Below are positions 34,985 through 44,036 of a stretch of 64,000 nucleotides of DNA, one piece after another. The notes below the pieces were generated by a model. It ran no database searches, was not told the DNA's origin, and was given only the letters and a program-made list of their open reading frames with translations. How positions within the stretch are numbered: the stretch's first letter is position 1; each line of letters begins with the position of its first letter. A program made the translations under genes and the position numbers. This DNA comes from Candidatus Heimdallarchaeota archaeon LC_2 (GTDB taxonomy: Archaea; Asgardarchaeota; Heimdallarchaeia; Heimdallarchaeales; Kariarchaeaceae): the NCBI GenBank assembly GCA_001940725.1, contig MDVR01000006.1, forward strand, positions 88,090 through 152,089, given 5' to 3'.

Positions 34985-35340
34985 AAAGAGTAATTTAAGA
35001 ATCGAATTTCTTCACCCAAAGCATAAGCTTCCACAACAATAAAACCCAATAGAGCCAAAATGTAAATTATTATTGGAACTCGTTTATTATCACCTTATAT
35101 TATAGCTATTAAAGTAATAAATAGGAAAAAAGGTATTGAATAAGCAATAATAATTGGTTGGAATCCAGTTCTATATCGAATCTTTCATCGACTATTAAAG
35201 GAAACCTCTTTTCGAACAAGTCTTATACTACCCCTAATAATCTCTTTGAGGATTTCAACTTTCGTGAAAGCTCCATTTTTGAATTTCTTTTTTTTAGAAA
35301 TCTTTGTTGTCTTTTTGAAGCTGCAATACAATAATACCTC
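34985..35340 (-). pseudogene. Possible decayed membrane-protein gene
   Basis: The 434-bp gap before the HDAC gene contains, on the minus strand, protein-like segments in changing frames broken by stops: a basic helix-like LKEIIRGSIRLVRKEVSF, then hydrophobic IIIAYSIPFFLFITLIAII and, after a stop, VPIIIYILALLGFIVVEAYA. This pattern fits a degraded gene with two helices more than random sequence, but AT-rich DNA gives such hydrophobic stretches by chance, so confidence is low. Nothing else is visible in the gap. Confidence 0.25.
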
Positions 35341-35418
35341 AATCGATAATATGTTGAAATCAATAATTAAACATTCCTAGGTTATTTATGAAAGAAATAA
35401 TGAGTGTGAGAAATTTCG

Positions 35419-36603
35419 TTATTCAATTGACCAATAAGGAGAAACATGTTTCTCAAAATTTTCAATTGCCACATCATAGAGATGTTTTTGTTCATTTCCT
35501 ATCTCTAAAGATACTTTACTCGGCTCGTCCATCAGATGTTTCGGAAAGTCTACACCCCATAATTCAACACATTCTTTTCTCCATTCGTTAGGTAACTTAG
35601 TTGGAACCGGTTTATTAGCTAATCCACTAACCTCAAAGATCCAAGATCGTGTGACGCTTATAGGATTATAACCACCTCCACCTAAAGCTAATAATCTGGG
35701 TGTTTCCATCTTTTCACTTAGTTGATTAACAAATTCTCCGAATTTAACATAAGAATTAGTTGTCAGCTGCAAATGACCTAGTGGATCATCCCTATGGCCA
35801 TCAACACCAGCTTGCCAAATTACGATATCTGGCTGAAAATCATCCATGAATGTGGGGATATATTTGAAAAGTGCTTTTTGATAGAGATCATCACTTGTAT
35901 ATGGATAAAAAGGGAGATTAATTGCATACCCTGTACCTTCTTTACTCCCAATTTCATCTGGAAAACATGTTCCCGGAAAGATGAATTCACCTGATTCATG
36001 AAATGAAATTGTTAAAACATTTGGATCATTATAGAATTCATAATTTACACCATCTCCAGCATGTAAATCAGTATCTAAATAAAGAATCTTAATATTTTCA
36101 TTTTGATTTTGTAAATTTCGAATGGTCACGTTTACGTCATTATAATAACAAAAACCACTTGCACGATCTTGGGATGCGTGGTGTAAACCTGCTAATAAAA
36201 CAAAAGCTTTTGAAAATTCATTTTTCATAAGCCCTTCAGCGGCAGATAAAGTGCTACCAACAATTAATTCCGATATTTGGGCCATGTTTTCAAAGATAGG
36301 ACAATCTCCAGTTCCAAGATTAAATTTTGTTAGAGCTTCCAATCGTCCTTCATGACTAGGAATGAAACCGGGTACTGACATTTCATTCAAGGTCGAGATA
36401 TATTCCTTTGTGTGAGCAAGCTCGATTACTGAAGGGTCTACAATACTTGGATTGATAATCTTGAAATCCGGATTATCCGAGTATAAGTAGTTAAGAAGTG
36501 AAATTGACGGACCTAATCTTTGAGGATTCATAGGGTGACTTGGACCTAGACTATATTTTAGAAACTCTTCTGAATATGTTAGATTGAAGTCGGGCTGAAC
36601 CAA
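35419..36603 (-). CDS. Class I-like histone deacetylase / AcuC family deacetylase
   Basis: The 394-residue protein has the arginase/deacetylase fold signatures: LGPSHPMNPQRL near the start, the catalytic His pair in GLHHASQ, zinc ligands in LDTDLHAGDG and AGVDGHRDD, and the catalytic Tyr in LGGGGYNPISVTRSW. It should remove acetyl groups from lysines of proteins (acetyl-CoA synthetase in the AcuC case) or from small substrates. It has no obvious partner gene. A second, class II-like enzyme lies at 52707. Confidence 0.92.
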   Translation of the reverse strand: MVQPDFNLTYSEEFLKYSLGPSHPMNPQRLGPSISLLNYLYSDNPDFKIINPSIVDPSVIELAHTKEYISTLNEMSVPGFIPSHEGRLEALTKFNLGTGDCPIFENMAQISELIVGSTLSAAEGLMKNEFSKAFVLLAGLHHASQDRASGFCYYNDVNVTIRNLQNQNENIKILYLDTDLHAGDGVNYEFYNDPNVLTISFHESGEFIFPGTCFPDEIGSKEGTGYAINLPFYPYTSDDLYQKALFKYIPTFMDDFQPDIVIWQAGVDGHRDDPLGHLQLTTNSYVKFGEFVNQLSEKMETPRLLALGGGGYNPISVTRSWIFEVSGLANKPVPTKLPNEWRKECVELWGVDFPKHLMDEPSKVSLEIGNEQKHLYDVAIENFEKHVSPYWSIE

Positions 36604-36711
36604 TAAGAAATTGATTAATTGGGTTTCTATTAAATATCGCTTCTGAAGAATTAAATTATGAAAACTAACTAACTAGTTTTTTCCCAAATAACTATGATTA
36701 TGCATCTAATT

Positions 36712-37977
36712 TCAATTATGATTCGACTGGATATGTCCAGGTTTATTTACTTCAGGAAGAAAAAGAACCATCACAATGTTCGATAAAACACGTAACACAA
36801 AAATCCCGATTAACGCCAATTTTGCAGCCTGATCGAGATCATTCAAGTGATCTTTCAATTTACCAAGGAACCAACCACCAAAGAAAGAACCACCAAATGT
36901 AACTAAACCCCATAAAATCTGATACGTTCCTTGATAAGTTCCAGCTCTATCACTTCCCGCAATTTCAATTATGTAAGTTTGCATTGCTGCAAAACCAAAT
37001 CCAATACCTATGCCACCAATGATTTGTGGAATAATTAATAATTCCCAGGAGGTAGTAAAAGCATAAAATAATGGTACAAGACTAAAGGGTAAAAATCCAA
37101 TAATCAGACTCTTCCGAACCCCCATTTGATCAATGTAATCAGACAGGTAAAATGATGAATAAGCTTGTGAAATTGTTCCAACAATACCAAGTATCGCTAC
37201 CTGTATTACGGTAGCTTGTGCAACATCAGATACTACGATTGGAAAATAGCTCCATGCCAAGCTCATCCAAACCCACCAAAATAATATCACAATTAAGAAT
37301 CTTCTGAAAATGGGGTCCCTTAAAGGATCAATAACTGTGAGCTTTTTCCCGTTTTTTTTACCTTTCTTTAAATCAATAAAATACAATGAAAGAATGACTA
37401 CTAAGACAAAATTTGCCGCAGATATCCACATAATAATTCGATATTGCGTAATTTCATTATCTGGAAGTCTTGGTATTAAAACTGTAAAAGTCAACAAAGC
37501 TAGGGTAACATACGCATAACCAATTCCACCAATCCTTCCTACAAAACCCCCACGTGGTCTACCCTCAGAATAATCAGCTAACGCTCCAGCCCATGCTGGA
37601 ATAATCATTGAAAGTCCAATTGAATTAATAGCTACTGCAAAAATAACCTGTTCAGGTCCCGAAGCCATGGAAATTGCAATAGCACTTGCAAATGCAGTAA
37701 GCCCTCCAAGAAATAAAAATATTCTGCGACCATAATTATCGGTTTGATTTCCCCAGTATGGAGAGAATAATGAAGAAAACACGTTTTGGACTGATGTCAG
37801 CAGCCCCATTTGAGTTTCTGTTGCACCAAGTTTCCTATGATATATAGGTAAGAATTGGAATCTAAGGTTCTGAGCAAAACTAAGAAACATTTGAAATACA
37901 TAAAACCATCTCATGCTGTTTTTTTTCTCGGGAGCCTTAAAACCTATTTGCTGATATTCTTCACGAGAACTGCTCAT
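36712..37977 (-). CDS. MFS transporter
   Basis: The 421-residue protein has 12 membrane helices with the major-facilitator pattern: MRWFYVFQMFLSFAQNLRF for helix 1, motif A in GNQTDNYGRRIFLFLGGL after helix 2, a central charged loop (KKGKKNGKKLTV) and a weaker motif A repeat in the second half (DYIDQMGVRKSLIIGF). Substrate is unknown. It lies 108 bp upstream of the HDAC gene and in the same direction. Confidence 0.9.
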   Translation of the reverse strand: MSSSREEYQQIGFKAPEKKNSMRWFYVFQMFLSFAQNLRFQFLPIYHRKLGATETQMGLLTSVQNVFSSLFSPYWGNQTDNYGRRIFLFLGGLTAFASAIAISMASGPEQVIFAVAINSIGLSMIIPAWAGALADYSEGRPRGGFVGRIGGIGYAYVTLALLTFTVLIPRLPDNEITQYRIIMWISAANFVLVVILSLYFIDLKKGKKNGKKLTVIDPLRDPIFRRFLIVILFWWVWMSLAWSYFPIVVSDVAQATVIQVAILGIVGTISQAYSSFYLSDYIDQMGVRKSLIIGFLPFSLVPLFYAFTTSWELLIIPQIIGGIGIGFGFAAMQTYIIEIAGSDRAGTYQGTYQILWGLVTFGGSFFGGWFLGKLKDHLNDLDQAAKLALIGIFVLRVLSNIVMVLFLPEVNKPGHIQSNHN

Positions 37978-38163
37978 AAATACTTTGATAAAATTTGTAT
38001 ATTAACTTGATAGATATAGGTCATAAATTAATTGTCGATAAATTGGGAAATACAATATACAATGAATTGCATACTGAAAAATTTCTAACATACGTTCAGA
38101 AAAAATGAATTGTAGAATGTAAAAAATCAATAAGTCTAAAAATTAGGGTGCTTTTTACTATTT

Positions 38164-38958
38164 ATGGCAATTGTCGAATATTCCAAAGAAGGAACATTTC
38201 TTAGCGATACCGAAAACATAGCAAAAATCAGCCTAAATAGACCTGAAATAATGAATGCATTATCTCTTGAAATGCTTGAAGAAATTAATAAAGCATTGGA
38301 TAAAGCTGAAAATGATAATGATATTAGAGCAGTCGTTCTTACAGGAAATGGTAAAGCCTTTTGTGCAGGAGTTGATTTGAAAGCAATAAACGCATTAAAT
38401 GAAGAGGATCGAAAAAGATTGACGACGCTAGGTCAAAGTACATTTAAACGTATTGAGGATTTTCCTAAAGTTGTTATTGCGGCAATTAATGGATATGCAT
38501 TTGGTGGTGGATTGGAAATATCCATGGCATGTGATATGCGTGTTGCTTCTGAGGAAGCCAAATTTGGAACAAGTGAAGTTAAACTAGGTCTTATTCCTGC
38601 ATGGGGAGGATTACAAAGATTACCTTATCTTATAGGTATGTCTAGAGCCAGAGAAATGGTATTGACTGGAAATACATACGGTCCTGCTGAACTTGAAAAG
38701 TGGGGATTACTTAGTAAAGTTGTACCCCCAGATGAATTAGCTTCAACTGCTGCCTTCCTTGCTTCTAATGTGGCAGATAATGCACCACTTGCATTGAAAT
38801 ATGCCAAACAATCTTTAAATGCAACAAGAACCCTATCCATTGATGAAGGTTATAAGTTAGATACAGAATTACAGGATAAGCTAAACGTCTCAGAAGATTT
38901 GCAGGAAGGCATTACAGCATTTTTAGCAAAAAGAAAACCAAAATATTCTGGTAAATAA
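38164..38958 (+). CDS. Enoyl-CoA hydratase/isomerase family protein
   Basis: The 264-residue crotonase-fold protein has the oxyanion-hole segments AFCAGVDLKAI and GYAFGGGLEISMACD, the second Glu in KFGTSEVKLGLIPAWGG, and the C-terminal trimerisation helix. Both catalytic Glu of a hydratase are present. It would add water to trans-2-enoyl-CoA in beta-oxidation or its reverse. Thiolases elsewhere in the window could act in the same pathway. It stands alone with convergent neighbours. Confidence 0.92.
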   Translation: MAIVEYSKEGTFLSDTENIAKISLNRPEIMNALSLEMLEEINKALDKAENDNDIRAVVLTGNGKAFCAGVDLKAINALNEEDRKRLTTLGQSTFKRIEDFPKVVIAAINGYAFGGGLEISMACDMRVASEEAKFGTSEVKLGLIPAWGGLQRLPYLIGMSRAREMVLTGNTYGPAELEKWGLLSKVVPPDELASTAAFLASNVADNAPLALKYAKQSLNATRTLSIDEGYKLDTELQDKLNVSEDLQEGITAFLAKRKPKYSGK

Positions 38959-38961
38959 TAC

Positions 38962-39084
38962 TTACTCACCCGTTACAGTAGATAAAGCCATTTTGATATA
39001 ATCTTGGATTTCTTTGTTTGTTAACCGTTCTTTTATCGAATTATTATCTTTGAACAATAATCTCCATTTTTCAATTTCACTCAA
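38962..39084 (-). CDS. Possible 40-residue protein
   Basis: In the gap after the enoyl-CoA hydratase gene, the minus strand has a frame from a TTG at 39084 giving (M)SEIEKWRLLFKDNNSIKER then LTNKEIQDYIKMALSTVTGE. The amphipathic, charged composition looks protein-like, but there is no clear Shine-Dalgarno and the start is uncertain. It could equally be a gene remnant. Confidence 0.25.
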   Translation of the reverse strand: MSEIEKWRLLFKDNNSIKERLTNKEIQDYIKMALSTVTGE

Positions 39085-39177
39085 ATTCTATGATTTGTTT
39101 GATATTTTCTTAGATAATTGCGTATAGCGTGGCTTAAACGCAAATACCGAATAAGTCACACATATGCTTAGTCCTTA

Positions 39178-40032
39178 TTATTCAATTTTCGAACTCAGTT
39201 GATTGAAACTTTGTATGCATCGATCCCAAAAACCTTGAGGGTTGTCTTGCATCATAATATGTCCAGCATTTGGAATTATTAAAATTTCATGATTCTCATA
39301 GAATTTTTGAGTAGGCAATTTATTATAATTTTGATCACCAACAATATAATAATTCGCATGTCCCAATTTCTTTTGAGTGGCTCTCATCCTTTGATTTAGA
39401 GTTTCCTTCTCTAATAACAGCTTAAAATTTCGGAATACTGCCCAAATAAGAAACGATCCTAATAGCATATAACTTTGGACCCCTCGTTTTGATGCTTCAT
39501 CATTTTTTGCTTCCAATTCTGCAAGTTGTTTATTATATTCCATTTCATACGCCTCATGACTTGAGTTTGCTATTTCGATATCTTCCACAGTCAATTCAGA
39601 AAGTGTCAAAGGACCTTCGCAGTTGTATAACCCGCGGACCTTAATTGGATGGACATCCTGTTGAGATGATATTATTTCAGAAAGCAGGACCCCAATTTTT
39701 CCTCCCATTGAATGTCCCATAATGATGAGATCAAGGACTTGTTCTTGCAGTAATAATTCATATAGATCCTGTGCAAATTGTTCCATAGTATAGGCATCTA
39801 AGATATTTGGTTTCTCTTTCTTGTCATATCCAAATAATGAGGGAACAAGCCATGAATATTCTTTGATTGGTCTTTGCAAAAAATGTTCTTGAAACCATTC
39901 TTTTCCAGCACCAGATCCATGAATGAATAGCACTGTTGTACTCTTAATAGCTTTATGGGAATAATATGACATTTTCCCGTATTTGACTTTAAGAGTTTTA
40001 ATTTCTAAATTGTCTATGTTCATATTACTCAT
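39178..40032 (-). CDS. Alpha/beta hydrolase
   Basis: The protein (about 284 residues) has FIHGSGAGKEWFQEH (oxyanion HG), the nucleophile elbow GHSMGGKIGVLLSE (Ser), and the late His in IPNAGHIMMQDNP. A cap region with charged helices lies between. It acts on an ester, thioester or similar bond; substrate unknown. The ATG at 40032 is preceded by GTGAT at good distance; an ATG at 40056 that overlaps the stop of the upstream gene is the alternative. It follows the MetH activation gene in what appears to be one operon. Confidence 0.85.
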   Translation of the reverse strand: MSNMNIDNLEIKTLKVKYGKMSYYSHKAIKSTTVLFIHGSGAGKEWFQEHFLQRPIKEYSWLVPSLFGYDKKEKPNILDAYTMEQFAQDLYELLLQEQVLDLIIMGHSMGGKIGVLLSEIISSQQDVHPIKVRGLYNCEGPLTLSELTVEDIEIANSSHEAYEMEYNKQLAELEAKNDEASKRGVQSYMLLGSFLIWAVFRNFKLLLEKETLNQRMRATQKKLGHANYYIVGDQNYNKLPTQKFYENHEILIIPNAGHIMMQDNPQGFWDRCIQSFNQLSSKIE

Positions 40033-40048
40033 TTTAATCACAAGGGTG

Positions 40049-40861
40049 TTAAACATTGAAATACTTAGCCTTTGGATGATGAAAAATAAGACACGAAACT
40101 GAAGCCTCTGGTTGCATCATAAATGATTCAGTGAGAGAAATCTCAATATCCTCTGGATGTAAGAGATCCCATATCAATTTCTGATCATCCATATTTGGGC
40201 AAGCTGGATAACCAAAACTATATCTTTGACCTTGATACTTGCGAGGGGGACCCCTTTTAACGTCCCATTCGGGTTCTGGCAATTCCCAAAATTGTCTCAT
40301 CTTATGATGTATCATTTCTGTAAGTGCTTCTGCAGTTGAAAGGGCAATTCCTTGAAGGATAAAGGCATCTTTATACTGGCCTTCAATTTCAATTTTTTTG
40401 GCATAATTTATTATCTCACTACCGGCAGTTCCGACTAGAAAACCCATGTTGTCATTTTCAGTCCTAAGATAATCACTGAGACACAGAAAAGGCTCTTTTT
40501 GTTGTCTTGGAAGGTTTAATTCAAGTGTATTATTTTTGGATTGCTCAATAAAAATGGAATTTCCTTTTGAATATGCTGGGAAAAATTGGTAAACTGCCTT
40601 TGCTGTCATTAATTGTTCATTGATAATTTGATCATAAAGTCGCTCCACGTCTGAGATCAGAGACATAGCTTTAGGTTCTTTCCGCTGCATCGAAATTCGG
40701 ATATTTTTATTGTAACCGAGGATTTTCTGATAAAAGAAAGTTAATCGAGTATAGGACCAAATTTCCCTAAAATCAAAATCCGTTTCCAAAATACGATCGA
40801 ATGTCTTAGGGACTGGAATTTCATAATCCAAACCACTCAATTGGTCAGTTGATTTTGCCAT
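40049..40861 (-). CDS. Stand-alone MetH activation-domain-like protein
   Basis: The protein (about 270 residues) corresponds to the C-terminal AdoMet-binding reactivation domain of MetH: GQRYSFGYPACPNMDDQ (family RPAPGYPACPDHTEK) and EISLTESFMMQPEASVSCLI. Long helices precede. The neighbouring MetH lacks this domain, so the two products together form a full enzyme; the domain would reductively methylate oxidised cob(II)alamin. The ATG at 40861 with GGAG upstream overlaps the end of metH by 17 bp. A frame from 40882 is less likely. Confidence 0.85.
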   Translation of the reverse strand: MAKSTDQLSGLDYEIPVPKTFDRILETDFDFREIWSYTRLTFFYQKILGYNKNIRISMQRKEPKAMSLISDVERLYDQIINEQLMTAKAVYQFFPAYSKGNSIFIEQSKNNTLELNLPRQQKEPFLCLSDYLRTENDNMGFLVGTAGSEIINYAKKIEIEGQYKDAFILQGIALSTAEALTEMIHHKMRQFWELPEPEWDVKRGPPRKYQGQRYSFGYPACPNMDDQKLIWDLLHPEDIEISLTESFMMQPEASVSCLIFHHPKAKYFNV

Positions 40862-43400
40862 TTGATTCTCCTTTATCTTCAAACAGATTATTTACTATTG
40901 CCAATCCCGCCATTGCATCTCTTGCATAGTATACTCCACTCATAGCTGCCGGTATTATTTCCTTTTCAACAAATTTAGGAGTCAAAGCTGCGCCTCCAAC
41001 TAATATTGGCAAATCAATTTCCTCTTCTTTGAAGTGTTCAACCACACTCACCATATAACGGCTGCTCTTAACTAATAATCCACTCAACCCGATGGCATCT
41101 GGGTTATGTTCTCTTATTGCCCTAATGAGTTGAGAACTATCAATTCTAATTCCCAAATCGACGACTGCATAACCATTGCTTTCCAGTATGATACGAACAA
41201 GATTTTTCCCGATATCATGAACATCGCCCTTGACAGTAGCTAGTAATACTTTCTTTTTAACAAATGTTTCTCCTGTTAACATCAGAGGTTCTAGATGCGA
41301 AATCGCTAATTTTACAACTTCCGCACTTTGTAAGACTTCTGTTACTATCATTTTCCCTGCTTCGAATAATACTCCAACTTCACCCATTCCTTTCATTATT
41401 ACTGTGTTGATAATTTCAAGAGGAGTAAATGTTTCGAGTAATTCCTCAAGATCTGTAATCACATCCATTTTTGTACCGACCACAATTGCAGAATGCAGTG
41501 ATTCGGATGGACTCATATTTGATTTGTCTTGGGTTGTGGTCTGAAACCCTGGGGCTTTACTTCGGAAATGATTTGTAAATTCGGTTAATGCTTCCAAACT
41601 CTGTGTATTAAGAACTCTTTCAGAGAGTTCAATTTCTTCTTCTGGAATGGTATTATACTGTTGAAGAGTAGCTGGATTTACTATAGCTAAATCTAAGCCA
41701 GCTTGAACACAGTGATAAAAAAATACAGAATTCAGAACCTCACGGCCCGAAGCTGGTAATCCAAATGAAATATTGCTAATCCCCAGTATTGTACTTACTT
41801 GGGGATATTTTTCTTTGACATATTTTATTGCATCAATAGTTGCTCTAGATGTACCTTTCAGTTTTTCATCATTTCCTGAATCTACTGTGAAAACAAGCAA
41901 ATCAAAAATAATATCCTCTGGACGAATATCGTACTTGTTTACTAGTAAATCATAGAACCTATCAGCAACCTTCATTTTCTTTTCATAAGTTAATGCCATT
42001 CCATCTTCCTCATCAATTAATCCTACTACAGCTGCTGCTCCATACTTTTTCATTATTGCAATTAATTGCTCTAATTTTTCAAATCCACTTTCAAGGTTAA
42101 TTGAATTAATAATTGATTTTCCTTGAGTATACTGTAATGCAGTTTCTACAGCCTCCGGATCTGTTGAATCAATCATGATTGGAGTTTTTATAGTTTGAGC
42201 CAATAATGGATAAAATTTATGAATAGCGTCTATTTCTTTAAATTCAGTATCTTCAAGGCAGACATCTAATATTTGTGATCCACTGGAGACTTGATGTCTA
42301 GTTACTTCCTGCGCATCCTCATACTTTCCAGCCCTAATTAATTCCTTAAATCTCCTACTTCCTTGTACATTTGAACGTTCGCCGACTAAGATTGGTCGAA
42401 TAATAGGATCTGGTACTAATCTTTCAATTCCTGAAACAGAGAACGAGTGTTCTATCTCAGGCACAAATCTAGGAGTTTTGCTTTCTATAGCTTCTTTTAC
42501 CTTTATTATATGCTCTGGTGTTGTTCCACAACAACCACCTGCAAGATTAAGTAAACCTGATTGGGCATATTTTTCAATTTGAGAAGAGAACATTTCTGGA
42601 GTCTCGTTGTATTCACCAAAATCATTTGGTAATCCTGCATTTGGAAAAATAAAAATCGGAATGTCACTCAATTCGTGTAACGCATTTAGTGGTTCACGCA
42701 GGTCACGAGGACCAACAGCACAATTCATTCCAATTGCAAAAATGTCATAAGATTGAACAGTTGCATAGAAAGCTTCGACATCTTGACCTGCAAGCATCCT
42801 TCCAGCCATCGCAATACTAGTTGAAAGAAAAATAGGCACCTTTCTTCCTGCTTTTTTTTCTGCCATATGTACTGCATGAATTGCAGATTTAAGATTAAGT
42901 GTGTCATGAGCCGTTTCTATTAGGAAAATGTCTACTCCACCATCAATTAACCCTTGAGCCTGTTCATAATAACTGTCTCTCATTTTTTCAAAAGATATAT
43001 CCTGAGTGACAATTAATGATTTGGTAGTCGGTCCCATTGATCCTGCAACAAAACGATCTTTGTATTTAGACGCACTTTCTTTTGCGATTTTTGCAGCTTG
43101 ATAATTCATCTTATAAGTTTGATCAGATAAGCCATATTCTTCCAAAACTATTGAAGATGCACTAAAAGTGTTGGTTTCGATGATATCGGCACCAGCAGCA
43201 AGATATTCGTCGTGTATCTCAGCAATGACATCAGGACGAGTGATGGTTAAATAATCATTGCAACCCTCTAAATTTTCTCCTCCAAAATCTTCTGCAGTTA
43301 GATCGTAACGTTGAATCATAGTTCCCATTGCACCATCAATTAGCATAATTCGATTTTTCATAATTTGGGTTAACTTCTCTTCTGTACTCACATCGCTCAT
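40845..43400 (-). CDS. metH: Cobalamin-dependent methionine synthase lacking activation domain
   Basis: The 851-residue protein has three of the four MetH modules in order: homocysteine-binding (MLIDGAMGTMIQRYDLTAED, GMNCAVG, GGCCGTTPEH; residues about 15-325), pterin-binding (VGERSNVQGSRRFKELI, ILDVCLED, IMIDSTDPEAVETAL; about 345-610), and B12-binding with cap and DxHxxG in KGDVHDIGKNLVRII (about 645-845). It makes methionine from homocysteine and a methyl-pterin. The fourth module is encoded by the next gene. As in other archaea, the natural pterin may be a tetrahydrofolate or tetrahydromethanopterin derivative. Confidence 0.95.
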   Translation of the reverse strand: MSDVSTEEKLTQIMKNRIMLIDGAMGTMIQRYDLTAEDFGGENLEGCNDYLTITRPDVIAEIHDEYLAAGADIIETNTFSASSIVLEEYGLSDQTYKMNYQAAKIAKESASKYKDRFVAGSMGPTTKSLIVTQDISFEKMRDSYYEQAQGLIDGGVDIFLIETAHDTLNLKSAIHAVHMAEKKAGRKVPIFLSTSIAMAGRMLAGQDVEAFYATVQSYDIFAIGMNCAVGPRDLREPLNALHELSDIPIFIFPNAGLPNDFGEYNETPEMFSSQIEKYAQSGLLNLAGGCCGTTPEHIIKVKEAIESKTPRFVPEIEHSFSVSGIERLVPDPIIRPILVGERSNVQGSRRFKELIRAGKYEDAQEVTRHQVSSGSQILDVCLEDTEFKEIDAIHKFYPLLAQTIKTPIMIDSTDPEAVETALQYTQGKSIINSINLESGFEKLEQLIAIMKKYGAAAVVGLIDEEDGMALTYEKKMKVADRFYDLLVNKYDIRPEDIIFDLLVFTVDSGNDEKLKGTSRATIDAIKYVKEKYPQVSTILGISNISFGLPASGREVLNSVFFYHCVQAGLDLAIVNPATLQQYNTIPEEEIELSERVLNTQSLEALTEFTNHFRSKAPGFQTTTQDKSNMSPSESLHSAIVVGTKMDVITDLEELLETFTPLEIINTVIMKGMGEVGVLFEAGKMIVTEVLQSAEVVKLAISHLEPLMLTGETFVKKKVLLATVKGDVHDIGKNLVRIILESNGYAVVDLGIRIDSSQLIRAIREHNPDAIGLSGLLVKSSRYMVSVVEHFKEEEIDLPILVGGAALTPKFVEKEIIPAAMSGVYYARDAMAGLAIVNNLFEDKGESNGKIN

Positions 43401-43601
43401 CCTTTTTCTATATGGTTTACGGAGTTATTCTGATTGGAATTCAATCAAACCAATCGTCCCCTCAATCAATAATATTTTATCGATGTATATGAAACTTACT
43501 AATCAGAACACCCAGAATACAATAAAATGCCATCTACAACCATTATACGAATAAATAAGAATTATTGGAATAAATGAAATTGATAAAAATAAAATAAGAA
43601 A

Positions 43602-43883
43602 TTATGAGATATCTTGATCTAAAGTCTCATCGACATAACACCATTGTAAACCATTTTCAAGCATATATGTAACTCCATGACCTGTTTCATTAAAATGAGC
43701 TGTTGCATGTTTATTTGGTGAAGAATCACAACACCTTACCTTTCCATCAGCCATACATTGTCGAAGATTTACCCAAGTATCTCCTGTTTTCAAGCATTCA
43801 AAACAGCCTTCAGTTGTTTCTAGTGTAGCTAAAATTATTCCTTCCCCTCTTTTACCAAAATGTTTACAAGTTTCCCAACTCAT
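43602..43883 (-). CDS. UBP-type zinc finger (ZnF-UBP) domain protein
   Basis: The 93-residue protein is a lone ZnF-UBP domain: CKHFGKRG, GCFECLKTGDTWVNLRQC, GKVRCCDSSPNKHATAHF and ETGHGVTYMLE supply the Cys/His zinc ligands in the usual order. In eukaryotic deubiquitinases and HDAC6 the domain binds the free glycine C terminus of ubiquitin. Prokaryotic versions exist with unknown ligands. The beta-grasp protein at 9814-10071, which ends in glycines, is a possible ligand in the same genome; that is speculation. Confidence 0.85.
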   Translation of the reverse strand: MSWETCKHFGKRGEGIILATLETTEGCFECLKTGDTWVNLRQCMADGKVRCCDSSPNKHATAHFNETGHGVTYMLENGLQWCYVDETLDQDIS

Positions 43884-44036
43884 GGTTGGACAATTATTTG
43901 GGAGTTCTTAAACTAATTGTGTTGAGATTTCTAATATTGAGAAAAAACTATACTTTAGTCACTATGATGTAGCATTTCTCCTACACAAGATACGAATTTA
44001 TAATATACTATGACTAAGATAAACATAAGGTGAAAT

